This document shows positions 1 through 8,148 of a DNA stretch of 64,000 bases, one piece after another. This stretch comes from Asticcacaulis sp. AC460. GTDB lineage: Bacteria > Pseudomonadota > Alphaproteobacteria > Caulobacterales > Caulobacteraceae. Within the stretch, counting starts at the first letter, position 1. Every line of letters begins with the position of its first letter. The stretch lies in NCBI RefSeq assembly GCF_000495795.1, contig NZ_AWGD01000038.1, positions 1-64,000 of the forward strand. Reading direction: 5' to 3'. A model generated the notes under the pieces. That model was not told the DNA's origin and made no database searches. It was given only the letters and a program-made list of their open reading frames with translations. The position numbers were made by a program, and so were the translations under genes.

Positions 1-51
1 AAGTGGAGAGGAGAAGTAAGGGACGTTGGCAGGGGAATGTGGACACGACTT

Positions 52-64
52 AATTTGACAGCAA
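52..64 (+). promoter_or_regulatory. Ada box overlapping a -35 element
   Basis: The 13 bases read AAT-TTGACA-GCAA, an exact match to the AAT-N6-GCAA site bound by methylated Ada in enterobacteria. The six central bases are a consensus TTGACA -35 hexamer (55-60). This places the activator site on top of the -35 element, about 75 bases before the ada start codon. No strong -10 hexamer is obvious at the ideal spacing, which fits an activator-dependent promoter. Site match is seen directly; function is inferred from the E. coli paradigm. Confidence 0.75.
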
Positions 65-139
65 GGGCCGGAGCGCGCAGGTTCACAGTGTCGCCTATTG
101 TGCCGTCATCGAGATGTCATACATGTAGGAGAGACCCCG

Positions 140-1198
140 ATGAATGCCTTGCCCAATACCAGTACCGACCCCCGATATGACGCTGTCGTTCGTCGCGATG
201 CCGCGTTCGATGGGCAGTTCTGGTTTTCCGTCGCCACCACCGGCGTCTATTGCCGGCCTTCGTGTGGCGCCCGTACGCCCAAGCCGCAGAATGTCGGGTT
301 TCATTTGAGTTGTGATGACGCCGAGGACGCGGGTTTCCGGGCGTGCAAGCGTTGCCATCCGCGCGGTGAGTCGCCCAAGGCGAAAATGGCCGCCGTTATT
401 GCTGAGGTGTGCCGGTTTATTGAGACGGCTGAGGTTGAGCCGCGGTTAGAAGAGTTGGCTGAGCGGGCGGGGTTGAGCGCCTATCACTTTCATCGCCAGT
501 TCAAGGCGGCGACCGGCGTGACGCCTAAGGCGTATGCGGCGGCGCATCGGGCTCGGAAGGTGCGCGAGGGTTTAAGCGGCGGCGAGACGGTGACCAACGC
601 GCTGTATGATGCCGGATTCGGCTCGAACGGGCGGTTTTACGAAACGTCAAACGCCATATTGGGCATGACGCCGAAACAGTTCAAGGCCGGCGGCAAGGAT
701 GCCGATATCCGCTTCGCCATCGGTCAAAGCCGATTGGGCGCCGTGTTGGTGGCCGAGAGCGGCAAGGGGATTGTCGCCATATCGTTGGGCGATGATCCGG
801 ATGCCTTGGTGCGCGAGTTGCAGGACCGGTTTCCGCAGGCGCGGTTGACGGGGGATGATCCGAAGTTTGATGCGCGGGTGGCCCAGGTCATCGGCCTGGT
901 GGAGGCACCGGGGACGGGGCTGGATTTGCCGCTGGATATTCGCGGGACGGCGTTTCAGCAGAGGGTGTGGCAGGCTTTGCGGGCGATTCCGGCCGGAAAA
1001 ACCTTGAGTTACGCGCAGTTGGCGGAGGCGATTGGGTCGCCGGCGGCGGTGCGGGCTGTGGCGGGGGCTTGCGCGGCCAATACGCTGGCCATCGCGGTGC
1101 CGTGTCATCGCATCGTGCGGACGGATGGCAGTCTGTCGGGCTATCGTTGGGGCGTCGAGCGCAAGCGCGATCTATTGCAGAGGGAGCGGGTGGCATGA
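140..1198 (+). CDS. ada: Ada: methylphosphotriester/O6-methylguanine-DNA methyltransferase and transcriptional activator
   Basis: Takes methyl groups from alkylated DNA onto its own cysteines and, once methylated on the N-terminal domain, activates the adaptive response. The ATG at 140 has an AGGAG-type ribosome site about 7 bases upstream. With that start the zinc-bound cysteines fall at residues 38, 42, 69 and 72, the same numbers as in E. coli Ada, and the total is 352 residues (E. coli 354). An AraC-type helix-turn-helix region lies at about 85-185, and the C-terminal methyltransferase domain carries the PCHR active site with Cys near residue 322. A longer reading from base 98 is possible but lacks this support. 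It is the first gene of a three-gene repair operon and overlaps the next gene by ATGA. Confidence 0.95.
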   Translation: MNALPNTSTDPRYDAVVRRDAAFDGQFWFSVATTGVYCRPSCGARTPKPQNVGFHLSCDDAEDAGFRACKRCHPRGESPKAKMAAVIAEVCRFIETAEVEPRLEELAERAGLSAYHFHRQFKAATGVTPKAYAAAHRARKVREGLSGGETVTNALYDAGFGSNGRFYETSNAILGMTPKQFKAGGKDADIRFAIGQSRLGAVLVAESGKGIVAISLGDDPDALVRELQDRFPQARLTGDDPKFDARVAQVIGLVEAPGTGLDLPLDIRGTAFQQRVWQALRAIPAGKTLSYAQLAEAIGSPAAVRAVAGACAANTLAIAVPCHRIVRTDGSLSGYRWGVERKRDLLQRERVA

Positions 1199-1959
1199 GC
1201 GAGTATCCCGCCTATGGATTGATCGATGAGGCTGTGGAGGCGGGGGATCCACCTCAGCCGGCGCGTGAGCGTAAGGCTCTGATCGACTGGACGTATCTGG
1301 CCGGGGAGCTGGACCGGTTCGGCTGTGCCGTGCTGCCGGGATTGGTCAGCCACGAGACGTGTCGGGACCTGGTGGGCTTGTATGAGGGCGGGCGGTTCCG
1401 CAGTCATATCCATATGGCGCGGCATGGCTTCGGGCAGGGCGAGTACAAGTATTTCGCCTATCCGCTGCCCGATGTGGTGAGCCGGTTGCGGGAGGCGCTG
1501 TATCCGCCTTTGGCGGTGATTGCTAACCGTTGGAACGAGCGTATGGACGTGGCTGCGCGTTATCCGGAAAGGCATGCCGAGTATCTGGCGCAGTGTCATG
1601 CGGCGGGTCAGGCGCGGCCGACGCCGTTGTTGTTGAAGTATGAGGTCGGCGATTACAATTGCCTACATCAGGACCTGTATGGTGAGATGGTCTTTCCGCT
1701 GCAGGTAGCCGTGTTGCTGTCCCAGCCGGAGGAGGAGTTTACCGGCGGGGAGTTTGTGTTGACCGAGCAGCGGCCGCGGATGCAGTCACGGCCGCAGGTG
1801 GTGCCTTTGCAGAAGGGCGATGCGGTGGTGTTCGCCGTGCATAACCGGCCGGTTCAGGGCGCGCGCGGGGATTATCGCGTCAATATGCGCCATGGGGTCA
1901 GCCGTTTGCGCAGCGGGCGGCGGTTCGCCATGGGTGTGATCTTCCACGATGCAGGCTGA
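1195..1959 (+). CDS. 2OG-Fe(II) oxygenase, COG3826-type, alkylation-repair operon
   Basis: A 254-residue protein of the 2-oxoglutarate/Fe(II) dioxygenase superfamily (COG3826 / Oxygenase-NA type). The double-stranded beta-helix core shows LHQDLYG (iron-binding His and Asp), a downstream GGEFVL segment and a distal RVNMRHGVS segment that would supply the second His and the 2OG-binding Arg. The ATG at 1195 overlaps the ada stop as ATGA, and the C-terminus overlaps alkB by 11 bases, so the three genes are translationally coupled. By context it probably acts on alkylated DNA or another methylated substrate. Exact substrate is not known from sequence. Confidence 0.85.
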   Translation: MSEYPAYGLIDEAVEAGDPPQPARERKALIDWTYLAGELDRFGCAVLPGLVSHETCRDLVGLYEGGRFRSHIHMARHGFGQGEYKYFAYPLPDVVSRLREALYPPLAVIANRWNERMDVAARYPERHAEYLAQCHAAGQARPTPLLLKYEVGDYNCLHQDLYGEMVFPLQVAVLLSQPEEEFTGGEFVLTEQRPRMQSRPQVVPLQKGDAVVFAVHNRPVQGARGDYRVNMRHGVSRLRSGRRFAMGVIFHDAG

Positions 1960-2551
1960 TCTGTTCGGCGTCGCGTATCCGCCGGGATTGGCGGCGTTGC
2001 GTGGGTTTGCCTTAGCGGAGGCAGAGGCCTTGTTGGCGGTGATCGGGCAGGTGTCGGCTGTGGCGCCGTTCCGGAATATGGTCACGCCCGGCGGGCACGC
2101 CATGTCGGCTGCCATGACCAATGCCGGCTTGGGGTGGGTGACCGATCGCAAGGGATATCGCTATACGGCGGAGGATCCGGAAAGCGGGGCGCGGTGGCCG
2201 GATTTGCCGGAGGTGTTGGTGGGGTTGGGAGCGCGGGCAGGGGCTGCGGCCGGGTTTGCCGGGTTCACGCCGGACGGGTGTTTGATCAACCGGTATGATG
2301 TCGGGGCGAAGATGGGGCTGCACCAGGATATCAATGAAGGCGATATGTCGGCGCCGATCGTGTCGGTGTCGCTGGGGGCGCCGGCGGTGTTTCTGTTCGG
2401 TGGCTTGAAGCGCAGCGATCCGGTGATGAAGATCGTTGTCGAGCACGGCGATGTGGTGGTGTGGGGCGGGCCGGCGCGGTTGGCCTATCATGGCGTCATG
2501 CCGGTGAAGGCCGGCGTGAGGTATAATCTGACGCTGAGGAAGGCGCTTTAG
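1949..2551 (+). CDS. alkB: AlkB, DNA/RNA oxidative demethylase
   Basis: Fe(II)/2-oxoglutarate dioxygenase that removes methyl groups from 1-methyladenine and 3-methylcytosine. The 200-residue length is that of bacterial AlkB. Visible motifs are NRYDVGAKMGLHQD (substrate lid and HxD iron ligands), a distal His in LAYHGV, and the RYNLTLRK segment with the two arginines that bind 2-oxoglutarate. It overlaps the upstream oxygenase by 11 bases and ends convergently on the response regulator gene, overlapping it by 3-4 bases. Third gene of the Ada-box operon. Confidence 0.95.
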   Translation: MQADLFGVAYPPGLAALRGFALAEAEALLAVIGQVSAVAPFRNMVTPGGHAMSAAMTNAGLGWVTDRKGYRYTAEDPESGARWPDLPEVLVGLGARAGAAAGFAGFTPDGCLINRYDVGAKMGLHQDINEGDMSAPIVSVSLGAPAVFLFGGLKRSDPVMKIVVEHGDVVVWGGPARLAYHGVMPVKAGVRYNLTLRKAL

Positions 2552-3018
2552 GCGAACTGCTTCGGTTCGCTTTCCGGGGGGAGTTGCATCAGCGCGAACC
2601 AGTAGTCCTCGATCTTGGCGACGATGTCGTCATAGGTGTCCGTCGTCACCGGCTTGGTGATATAACCATTGGCATAACGGTCATAGGCGCTGGCGATATC
2701 GCCTTCGGCAGCCGAGGAGCTCAGCACAATCACCGGTATGCGTTTAAACGCCGGATCGTCCTTGACCTTGCTGAGGAAGTCGTGGCCGTGCATGTGCGGC
2801 AGGTTCAGGTCCAGCAGGATCAGGTCCGGCCGCGGCGCGTCGGCATAAGGACCTTCGCGGCGCAGGATCGACAGGCCGGCTTCGCCCGTTTCCGCAACAG
2901 TAATCTCGCTGGGCATGCGCGCCCGGCGAAAGGCGCGGCGCGTCAGGACGGCGTCGCCGTGATTGTCTTCGATCAGCAGAACCTGGGCGCTGCGCGCCTG
3001 CTCCGAAAGCCTGGTCAT
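2548..3018 (-). CDS. CheY-like single-domain response regulator (Rcp1 type)
   Basis: A 156-residue receiver protein without an output domain. The phosphoacceptor Asp is residue 70 in ILLDLNLP, with the acidic pair in VLLIEDN near residues 17-18, the SSS switch region and the conserved Lys in YITKPV. It resembles the Rcp1 family that partners phytochrome-like kinases. ATG at 3018 is chosen because the receiver fold starts shortly after it; an upstream extension to 3078 has no family support. It diverges from the ethylene-receptor-like kinase at 3198 and is similar to the second regulator at 4696, so the three probably form one signalling unit. Confidence 0.88.
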   Translation of the reverse strand: MTRLSEQARSAQVLLIEDNHGDAVLTRRAFRRARMPSEITVAETGEAGLSILRREGPYADAPRPDLILLDLNLPHMHGHDFLSKVKDDPAFKRIPVIVLSSSAAEGDIASAYDRYANGYITKPVTTDTYDDIVAKIEDYWFALMQLPPESEPKQFA

Positions 3019-3197
3019 TGTATGCCTGTTACCTGTCCCCGAAGCGAAACTGTGACACCAATTTGCGCGGGTTCGCAAGGCTAATTCAGATAACGAATGT
3101 TTGCTGAGACCGGATCACATTTTGGGGCGTTTTCCCGCCGGACGCGAAATCACAATCATGCTATAGGGCGGGAATCTGTTGTTCGCGAGGCGCCCCG

Positions 3198-4691
3198 ATG
3201 AACCACGACATGGCCACCTTCATGCCGCATGGCTACTGTTTCCTGTGGAAACCGGGCATCCTGTGGCTGCACGTCCTGTCGGACTTAGGGATAGCCGTCG
3301 CCTATTTCGGCATCCCCCTGGTGTTGTGGTATTTCGTCCGCAAACGGAAGGATCTGCCGTTCCAGTTGGTGTTCCTGCTGTTCGCGGCGTTCATTCTGCT
3401 GTGCGGGACGACCCACCTGTTCAATATCTGGGTGTTGTGGAACCCGGACTACTATGCCGAAGGCGCCATCAAGGCTGCCACCGCGATCGTGTCATTAGCC
3501 ACGCTGGGGGTTACGATGCGTTTGATCCCACAGGCCCTGGGGCTGCCCAGTCCGGCGCAGCTGAAAGAAGCCAACGCTAAGCTGGAGGAGGCCAATCTGA
3601 AGCTGGAAGCCCTGTATCGCCAGGTCGAGGAAGAGGGCCGGGTGGTGCTCGGCTCGGTCGTCAACAATGTCGGTGAGGGCATTATCACGCTGGATGAGAC
3701 CGGGCGGATCGAAAGCTTCAACGCGGCCTGTGAGGCGATTTTCGGCTATGAGCCCGACGATATTTCGGGCCAGCCCTTGTCAGTATTGGTGCCCGATGCC
3801 GAGGACCGCCACCGGGTGTGGCTGGCGGTCGGCGCTTCGGGCCAGGAGGTCCAGGCGCGGCGCAAGGACGGTACGGTCTTCCCGGCCGACCTGTCGATCA
3901 CGCCGTTCGAGGTCGCCGGCAAGCGCCACCACACCGGCATTATTCGCGATATCACCCGCATCCGCCAGGCCGAGGAAAGCCGCCATCGTCTGCTGACGCG
4001 GTTGACGGAGTCCAATACGGAACTGGAGCGGTTCGCCTATGTCGCCTCGCACGACATGCAGGAACCGCTGCGGATGGTGATGAATTTCAGCCAGATCATC
4101 GCCAAGGATTATCACGACAAGCTGGACGACGAGGGCCGGGAGTATCTCAAGATCGTCGCCGACAGCGCCCATCGGATGCGCGACATGGTCCAGGACCTGC
4201 TCGACTATGCCCGGCTGGGGCGCGAGGGCGTGCGATCGGGCGAGGTCGACCTGATGGTCGAGTTGCAGCATGTTCAGGACAATCTGGCCACCTTGCTGAG
4301 CGAAAGCCAGGCCGAGATTTCGTGCGTGTCGCTGCCGAAGATCCGCGGCAATGCCGTCCAGATCATGCGGTTGATGCAGAACCTGATCGCCAACAGCGTC
4401 AAATATCAGCCCAAGGGGCAAACGCCACGCATCCACATCTATGCGTCGGATGAGGGCGACAACTGGTTGATTGCGTTTAAAGACAATGGCTTGGGGATCG
4501 AGCCGGGCTTTGTTGAACAGGTGTTTGAACCCTTCCGAAGGTTGCACACGTGGGATGCTATTCGCGGTACGGGATTAGGGCTGGCAGTTTGTCGCAAGAT
4601 CGTCGAAAATCACGGTGGCAGGATCTGGGCCGAATCGGAGCCCGGCAAGGGCAGCACCTTCCTGTTCACCCTGCCCAAGACGAAAGCGTAA
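3198..4691 (+). CDS. Ethylene-receptor-like membrane histidine kinase (EBD-PAS-HisKA-HATPase)
   Basis: A 497-residue sensor kinase. Residues about 22-110 form three membrane segments strongly resembling the plant ETR1 ethylene-binding domain. The residues equivalent to ETR1 Asp25, Tyr32, Pro36, Cys65 and His69 are present at 29, 36, 40, 69 and 73, a constant offset of four, including the CGTTH copper motif. A short coiled coil (about 120-145) leads into a PAS domain (about 148-255), then a HisKA domain with SHDMQEPLR (phospho-His 285) and a HATPase with NLIANSVKY, DNGLGI and GTGLGLAV. Four bases separate it from the next regulator. Ligand is inferred; a copper-dependent ethylene or other small-ligand sensor is the family expectation. 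Confidence 0.88.
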   Translation: MNHDMATFMPHGYCFLWKPGILWLHVLSDLGIAVAYFGIPLVLWYFVRKRKDLPFQLVFLLFAAFILLCGTTHLFNIWVLWNPDYYAEGAIKAATAIVSLATLGVTMRLIPQALGLPSPAQLKEANAKLEEANLKLEALYRQVEEEGRVVLGSVVNNVGEGIITLDETGRIESFNAACEAIFGYEPDDISGQPLSVLVPDAEDRHRVWLAVGASGQEVQARRKDGTVFPADLSITPFEVAGKRHHTGIIRDITRIRQAEESRHRLLTRLTESNTELERFAYVASHDMQEPLRMVMNFSQIIAKDYHDKLDDEGREYLKIVADSAHRMRDMVQDLLDYARLGREGVRSGEVDLMVELQHVQDNLATLLSESQAEISCVSLPKIRGNAVQIMRLMQNLIANSVKYQPKGQTPRIHIYASDEGDNWLIAFKDNGLGIEPGFVEQVFEPFRRLHTWDAIRGTGLGLAVCRKIVENHGGRIWAESEPGKGSTFLFTLPKTKA

Positions 4692-4695
4692 GACG

Positions 4696-5151
4696 ATGAG
4701 TAACCTGTTGATCCGTGAAGGCCGCGCCGCCGAAATCCTGCTGGTCGAGGATAACCGCGGCGACGTCCTGCTAGCGTCGCGCGCGTTTAAAGAGGCGCAG
4801 ATCGAGAACAACCTGACCGTCGCCGGGACGGCCGAGGAGGCTTTGGCGATTTTGCGGGCGTCGCTGGAGGAGGGGGTGCGGTTGCCCGACATCATCCTGC
4901 TGGATCTCAATCTGCCGCGGATGAGCGGGACCGACCTGCTGGGGATCGTCAAGGGTGACGAGGCGTTGCGGCATATCCCGGTGATCATCATGTCGTCCTC
5001 GACTGCCGATGTCGATGTGGCAAAGAGTTATGACCGCCATGCCAATGCCTATATCGCCAAGCCGGTCGACCTGGAAAAGTTCCGCCAGGTGATCAACAGC
5101 ATCGAGCAGTTCTTTTTCATACTCGCCATCCTGCCGGCCGATCGTTCCTAA
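4696..5151 (+). CDS. CheY-like response regulator paired with the ethylene-receptor-like kinase
   Basis: A 151-residue stand-alone receiver domain. The phosphoacceptor Asp is residue 70 (ILLDLNLPRMSG), with the acidic patch in ILLVEDN and the conserved Lys in YIAKPV. ATG at 4696 lies four bases after the kinase stop, so the two are very likely co-transcribed. It resembles the receiver at 2548-3018, suggesting duplication, with the kinase possibly signalling to both. No DNA-binding or enzymatic output domain is present, so it must act by protein contact or phosphotransfer. Confidence 0.9.
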   Translation: MSNLLIREGRAAEILLVEDNRGDVLLASRAFKEAQIENNLTVAGTAEEALAILRASLEEGVRLPDIILLDLNLPRMSGTDLLGIVKGDEALRHIPVIIMSSSTADVDVAKSYDRHANAYIAKPVDLEKFRQVINSIEQFFFILAILPADRS

Positions 5152-5225
5152 GGTCTTGTCAGGGGCGGAAGCTATGTTAGGGTTGCTTTTTCCGGGGTTT
5201 GGCCGGGGTTTGGGAGTCGTCGCGT

Positions 5226-5678
5226 ATGGCCATCGTCTTCGAACACAGTATCGACGTGCCGCAGTCGCCGAACCAGGTTTTCAGCCTGATCGACGACTAT
5301 AAGAAGGTGCCGCTGTGGGCGATACGGTGCGAAGGCGTGGCCAAGCAGGGCACCGGGCCGAACAAGGTCGGAGACAAGCTGCGCTATGCCTATTGCGAAA
5401 GCGGCAAGCATGGTTTGATGGACGGCGTCATCGTTACCCAGGACCAGGACAGCCGGCTGAGCTACAAATACTACGACAAGATGATGCAGGTGTTCGTCGA
5501 TTTTCGGCTGGAGCCGGATGGGGCTGGGACGCGGTTGACGCATCGTATCGAGATTACGCCGCATTCGTTTATGGCCAAGTTGATGAGCCCGATGTACCGG
5601 ATGAAGCTGCCCAAGCAGACGGTGGCGGCTATGGAGGCTTTGCGGGGGCTGTTGGCGAAGGAATACGCGCCGGCTTAA
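5226..5678 (+). CDS. SRPBCC-family (START-like) ligand-binding protein
   Basis: A 150-residue cytoplasmic protein with the START/Bet v1-like pattern: an N-terminal strand (VFEHSIDVPQSPNQVFSLI), a central antiparallel sheet with a YCESG.HGLMDG turn, and a long C-terminal helix from about residue 120. The ATG at 5226 has GGGAG nine bases upstream. SRPBCC proteins bind hydrophobic ligands or act as aromatase/cyclase or polyketide-type accessory proteins; the ligand cannot be predicted. It stands alone, followed by two intergenic hairpin repeats and a convergent LacI regulator. Confidence 0.75.
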   Translation: MAIVFEHSIDVPQSPNQVFSLIDDYKKVPLWAIRCEGVAKQGTGPNKVGDKLRYAYCESGKHGLMDGVIVTQDQDSRLSYKYYDKMMQVFVDFRLEPDGAGTRLTHRIEITPHSFMAKLMSPMYRMKLPKQTVAAMEALRGLLAKEYAPA

Positions 5679-5714
5679 GGGACCTGTGGCGACGGAAAGA
5701 TCGGCGGGCCAAAT

Positions 5715-5773
5715 CCCCCACCGTCTCATTTGCTTCCAGCAAATGATCCACCTCCCCGTATAACGGGGAGGGA
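5715..5773 (+). repeat. Dispersed intergenic hairpin repeat, copy A
   Basis: Contains an ATTTGC-TTCC-AGCAAAT hairpin followed by the family's 3' hairpin, CCTCCCCGT and ACGGGGAGG around a short loop. It lies just after the SRPBCC gene. Similar elements recur at seven other intergenic places in this window. Confidence 0.7.
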
Positions 5774-5819
5774 TTTAATTTAATATACCAACGGCATTGG
5801 GAAGTGACTGCTAAGAAGA

Positions 5820-5893
5820 CCCCTCCGTCTCGACGCGCTTCGGCCCATAAGGGGCCTCGCTTGCTCGCCACCTCCCCATCTTCGATAGGGAGG
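5820..5893 (+). repeat. Dispersed intergenic hairpin repeat, copy B
   Basis: Starts with the shared CCCTCCGTCTCGACGCGCTT block, has a variable middle ending in GCTTGCTCG, and closes with a CACCTCCCC..GGGAGG hairpin. It sits between the convergent SRPBCC and LacI genes, where it could terminate transcription. Confidence 0.7.
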
Positions 5894-5911
5894 AGAAGAA
5901 AGTAGGTGTCC

Positions 5912-6973
5912 CTATACCTTCGGGGCGGGGGCGGAGGTTTGGCGTTCGATGATCTCGAAATCGCGAACCTCGCGGCGGGGTTCGAAGGTGGCGCCTGTGC
6001 GCTTGGCGCGAATCTGAAGCAGCAATAAATCCACCGCCTGGGACGCCATCTGGATCGTTGGTTGCCGCACCGTGGTCAGTTCCGGCCACACCGTTGTCGC
6101 CGTCGTGGTGTCGTCAAAGCCGACCACCGTCAGTTCGGCCGGGACATGGACGCCGAAGCTGTGGGCATTGGCCAGGACGCCGGCGGCCATATCATCGTTC
6201 GATGCGAAAATCGCGGTCGGCCGGTCGGGGCGGCCCAGCAGTACCGCAGCGGCGTCGAAACCGGAATGGTAGTCGAAATATCCCTGCACGACCAGGTCGA
6301 CATCGACATCGAGCCCGGCCGCGTTCATGGCGGCGTAGAAGCCTTCTGTGCGGAAGTCGCTGGCGCGGTTGTTCGGGTGGCCCTTTATGAAGCCGATCCG
6401 GGTGTGGCCCAACTCGACCAAGCGGGTGGTCATGGCAAACGCCGCGGCGTGGTCGTCGACGGCGATGGTGGTGCGGCCGGGGGGCTGTTGGGCGGCGGCA
6501 ATGCCGACGGAGGGCAGGTTGACGCGGTCGAGCGCCAGGGCGACGCGGTTGGAGTTGGAAATCGGCGCCGGCAGGAGGAAGCCGTCGATGCCGGCGGCGG
6601 CCAGGTCTTCGACGGTTTCGACGGCTTCGTCCAGGCCTTCGCATTTGGCGATGGTCAGCCGGCAGCCGTAGTGGCCGGTCTGGGTCAGGGCGCCGATCAG
6701 GATCTCGTTCAGGTAGGAGGTCGACGGGTTAGTGTACAGCACGGCGATCTGGGTGTCTTCGCGGGCGGCCAGGGCGCGCGCCGAGGTGCTGGGGGCGTAG
6801 TTCAGCGCGGCGACCGAGGCCAGCACCTTCTGGCGCGTTTCTTCGCGGACATTGGTTTCGCCGTTGATGACCCGGGACACCGTCATGGGCGAGACGCCGC
6901 TGTGTTTGGCTACGTCATGGATGGTGGCGGCGTTGCGCGATCGGCGGCCGGGTTTTGCGGGCTCATTGTCCAT
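5912..6973 (-). CDS. LacI-family transcriptional regulator
   Basis: A 353-residue regulator with an N-terminal LacI helix-turn-helix at about residues 16-62 (TIHDVAKHSGVSPMTVSRV, then the hinge ALAARE) and a periplasmic-binding-protein-like effector domain. The C-terminal domain has the usual ASNDDMAAGVL and VVGFDD motifs. No strong ribosome site is visible before the ATG at 6973. A near-palindrome, AATGGTA-N4-TATCATT, lies about 110 bases upstream and could be its own operator or that of the GntR regulator. The effector is probably a sugar, but no transport or catabolic genes adjoin it. Confidence 0.92.
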   Translation of the reverse strand: MDNEPAKPGRRSRNAATIHDVAKHSGVSPMTVSRVINGETNVREETRQKVLASVAALNYAPSTSARALAAREDTQIAVLYTNPSTSYLNEILIGALTQTGHYGCRLTIAKCEGLDEAVETVEDLAAAGIDGFLLPAPISNSNRVALALDRVNLPSVGIAAAQQPPGRTTIAVDDHAAAFAMTTRLVELGHTRIGFIKGHPNNRASDFRTEGFYAAMNAAGLDVDVDLVVQGYFDYHSGFDAAAVLLGRPDRPTAIFASNDDMAAGVLANAHSFGVHVPAELTVVGFDDTTTATTVWPELTTVRQPTIQMASQAVDLLLLQIRAKRTGATFEPRREVRDFEIIERQTSAPAPKV

Positions 6974-7082
6974 GGCGTAGTCGGGGCACCATCTGTCGGT
7001 CTGTGTCCAGTGCTAATCTGTGCGGGCGTCAAAATCAACGCGGATCGAAGGGAGGCAGGGGATAGGGGAGGGATATGGCTGA

Positions 7083-7100
7083 AATGGTACGTATATCATT
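7083..7100. promoter_or_regulatory. Candidate operator upstream of the LacI regulator
   Basis: The 18 bases read AATGGTA-CGTA-TATCATT, an imperfect inverted repeat. The same half-sites, separated by three instead of four bases, occur immediately upstream of the GntR gene (8149-8165). This suggests cross-regulation or a shared operator type, inferred only from the sequence match. The remaining part of the 6974-7329 gap is filled by the inverted pair of intergenic repeats. Confidence 0.4.
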
Positions 7101-7147
7101 TTTCAGGTCGGACAATATCGCACAGAGGTGCGGATTAGCCGCATATG

Positions 7148-7230
7148 TCCTCCACCGCTTGCGGGGGAGGTGGCAGCGCGCAGCCCGTAGACGAAGTCGA
7201 AGGGCAAGTCGCTGACGGAGGGGGAGCCGG
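7148..7230 (-). repeat. Dispersed intergenic hairpin repeat, copy C (inverted)
   Basis: Read on the minus strand it carries the family's CTCCCCCTCCGTC start and the closing CACCTCCCCCGC..GCGGTGGAGG hairpin. Together with copy D it forms a head-on pair in the gap between the LacI and GntR genes. Confidence 0.6.
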
Positions 7231-7247
7231 GAACTCGGAGCTTGTAA

Positions 7248-7327
7248 CGCCCCCTCCGTCTCGACGCGCTTCGGCCCGTAGGGGGCCTCACTTGCTCGAC
7301 ACCTCCCCCGTAAACGGGGGAGGATAA
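7248..7327 (+). repeat. Dispersed intergenic hairpin repeat, copy D
   Basis: Begins CGCCCCCTCCGTCTCGACGC, has the variable middle with TTCGGCCC, then CTTGCTCGACACCTCC and a perfect CCTCCCCCG-TAAA-CGGGGGAGG hairpin. It abuts the 3' end of the GntR gene. Confidence 0.75.
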
Positions 7328-7329
7328 GA

Positions 7330-8133
7330 TTAGGCGGCGCGGGTATTGGCGGGGATGGGCTCCAGGGTCGAGCGGATAAGGGTTTCCGTCACCCAACGCG
7401 CCTGGGCGTCGTCCTCACGCAACACGGCATCCAGGATCATCCGGTGTTCCTCCAGCGAAGCGCGGACGGGGATGTTGCGGCGCGACTTGTAGGAATTCGT
7501 CCAGAACACCGCCGCCTCGATGGAAGCCGCCAGGGGCAGGAGAACCGGGTTGTTCGCCGCTTCGATGATCGTGCGGTGGAACTGAATCTCGGCGCGGCGC
7601 GCCGTTTCCTCGGTCCGCTTGTCATCGGACATGATGTCAAAGGCCTTTTGCAGCCGGATCAGGTCGCGGTCCGTCCGGCGCCGGGCGGCCAGGCCGGCAG
7701 CCTGGGGCTCGATGGTCAGCCGCAGCTCGAAGAGCGAGCGGATAAAACGTTCGTCCGGGTCGGACAGGCGCATCCAGAACAGCACAAGGGGATCGAGCAG
7801 GTGCCAGCGGCCGCGCTCGGTGACGATGGTTCCGGCTTTTTTGCGCGGTTCGATCAGGCCCTTGGAGATGAGAATGGCGAGCCCTTCGCGAATGGCCGTG
7901 CGGGACACATTCCAGTGCGCGGCCAGGGTCACTTCGGTGGGCAGGGCCTCGCCGACGGCATAAAGTCCGCACACAATGTCCATGCCCAGCTGCTGGGCGA
8001 TGGAATCGGACAGCCGGGAACTGGGGGCGGCCGTGCCGTTTGTGGGAGCGATACCATGTTGGATCGGAAGAAATCCGCCTTGATTTTCAAGGCGTAAGTC
8101 CATTTCCGGAGGGTCGATCGGAAGGAAATTCAC
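7330..8133 (-). CDS. GntR-family regulator, FadR/FCD subfamily
   Basis: A 267-residue regulator. A winged helix-turn-helix of the GntR type lies at about residues 38-107 (LGMDIVCGLYAVGEALPTE, then VSRTAIREGLAIL and the wing KAGTIV). A helical FCD ligand domain follows, with EIQFHRTIIEAANNPVL and a later EEHRMILDAV His that would bind metal or a carboxylate ligand. The start is GTG at 8133, preceded by a perfect AGGAGG eight bases upstream. A 17-base near-palindrome lies just upstream of that ribosome site, as expected for autoregulation. FCD regulators commonly respond to sugar acids or organic acids; the ligand is unknown. Confidence 0.92.
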   Translation of the reverse strand: MNFLPIDPPEMDLRLENQGGFLPIQHGIAPTNGTAAPSSRLSDSIAQQLGMDIVCGLYAVGEALPTEVTLAAHWNVSRTAIREGLAILISKGLIEPRKKAGTIVTERGRWHLLDPLVLFWMRLSDPDERFIRSLFELRLTIEPQAAGLAARRRTDRDLIRLQKAFDIMSDDKRTEETARRAEIQFHRTIIEAANNPVLLPLAASIEAAVFWTNSYKSRRNIPVRASLEEHRMILDAVLREDDAQARWVTETLIRSTLEPIPANTRAA

Positions 8134-8148
8134 CTAAGTCGCCTCCTG

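Noticed and set aside
6062-7138. 358-codon plus-strand frame opposite the LacI gene
   Set aside because: Gly/Val/Asp-biased shadow; the LacI gene on the other strand is full length with a helix-turn-helix.
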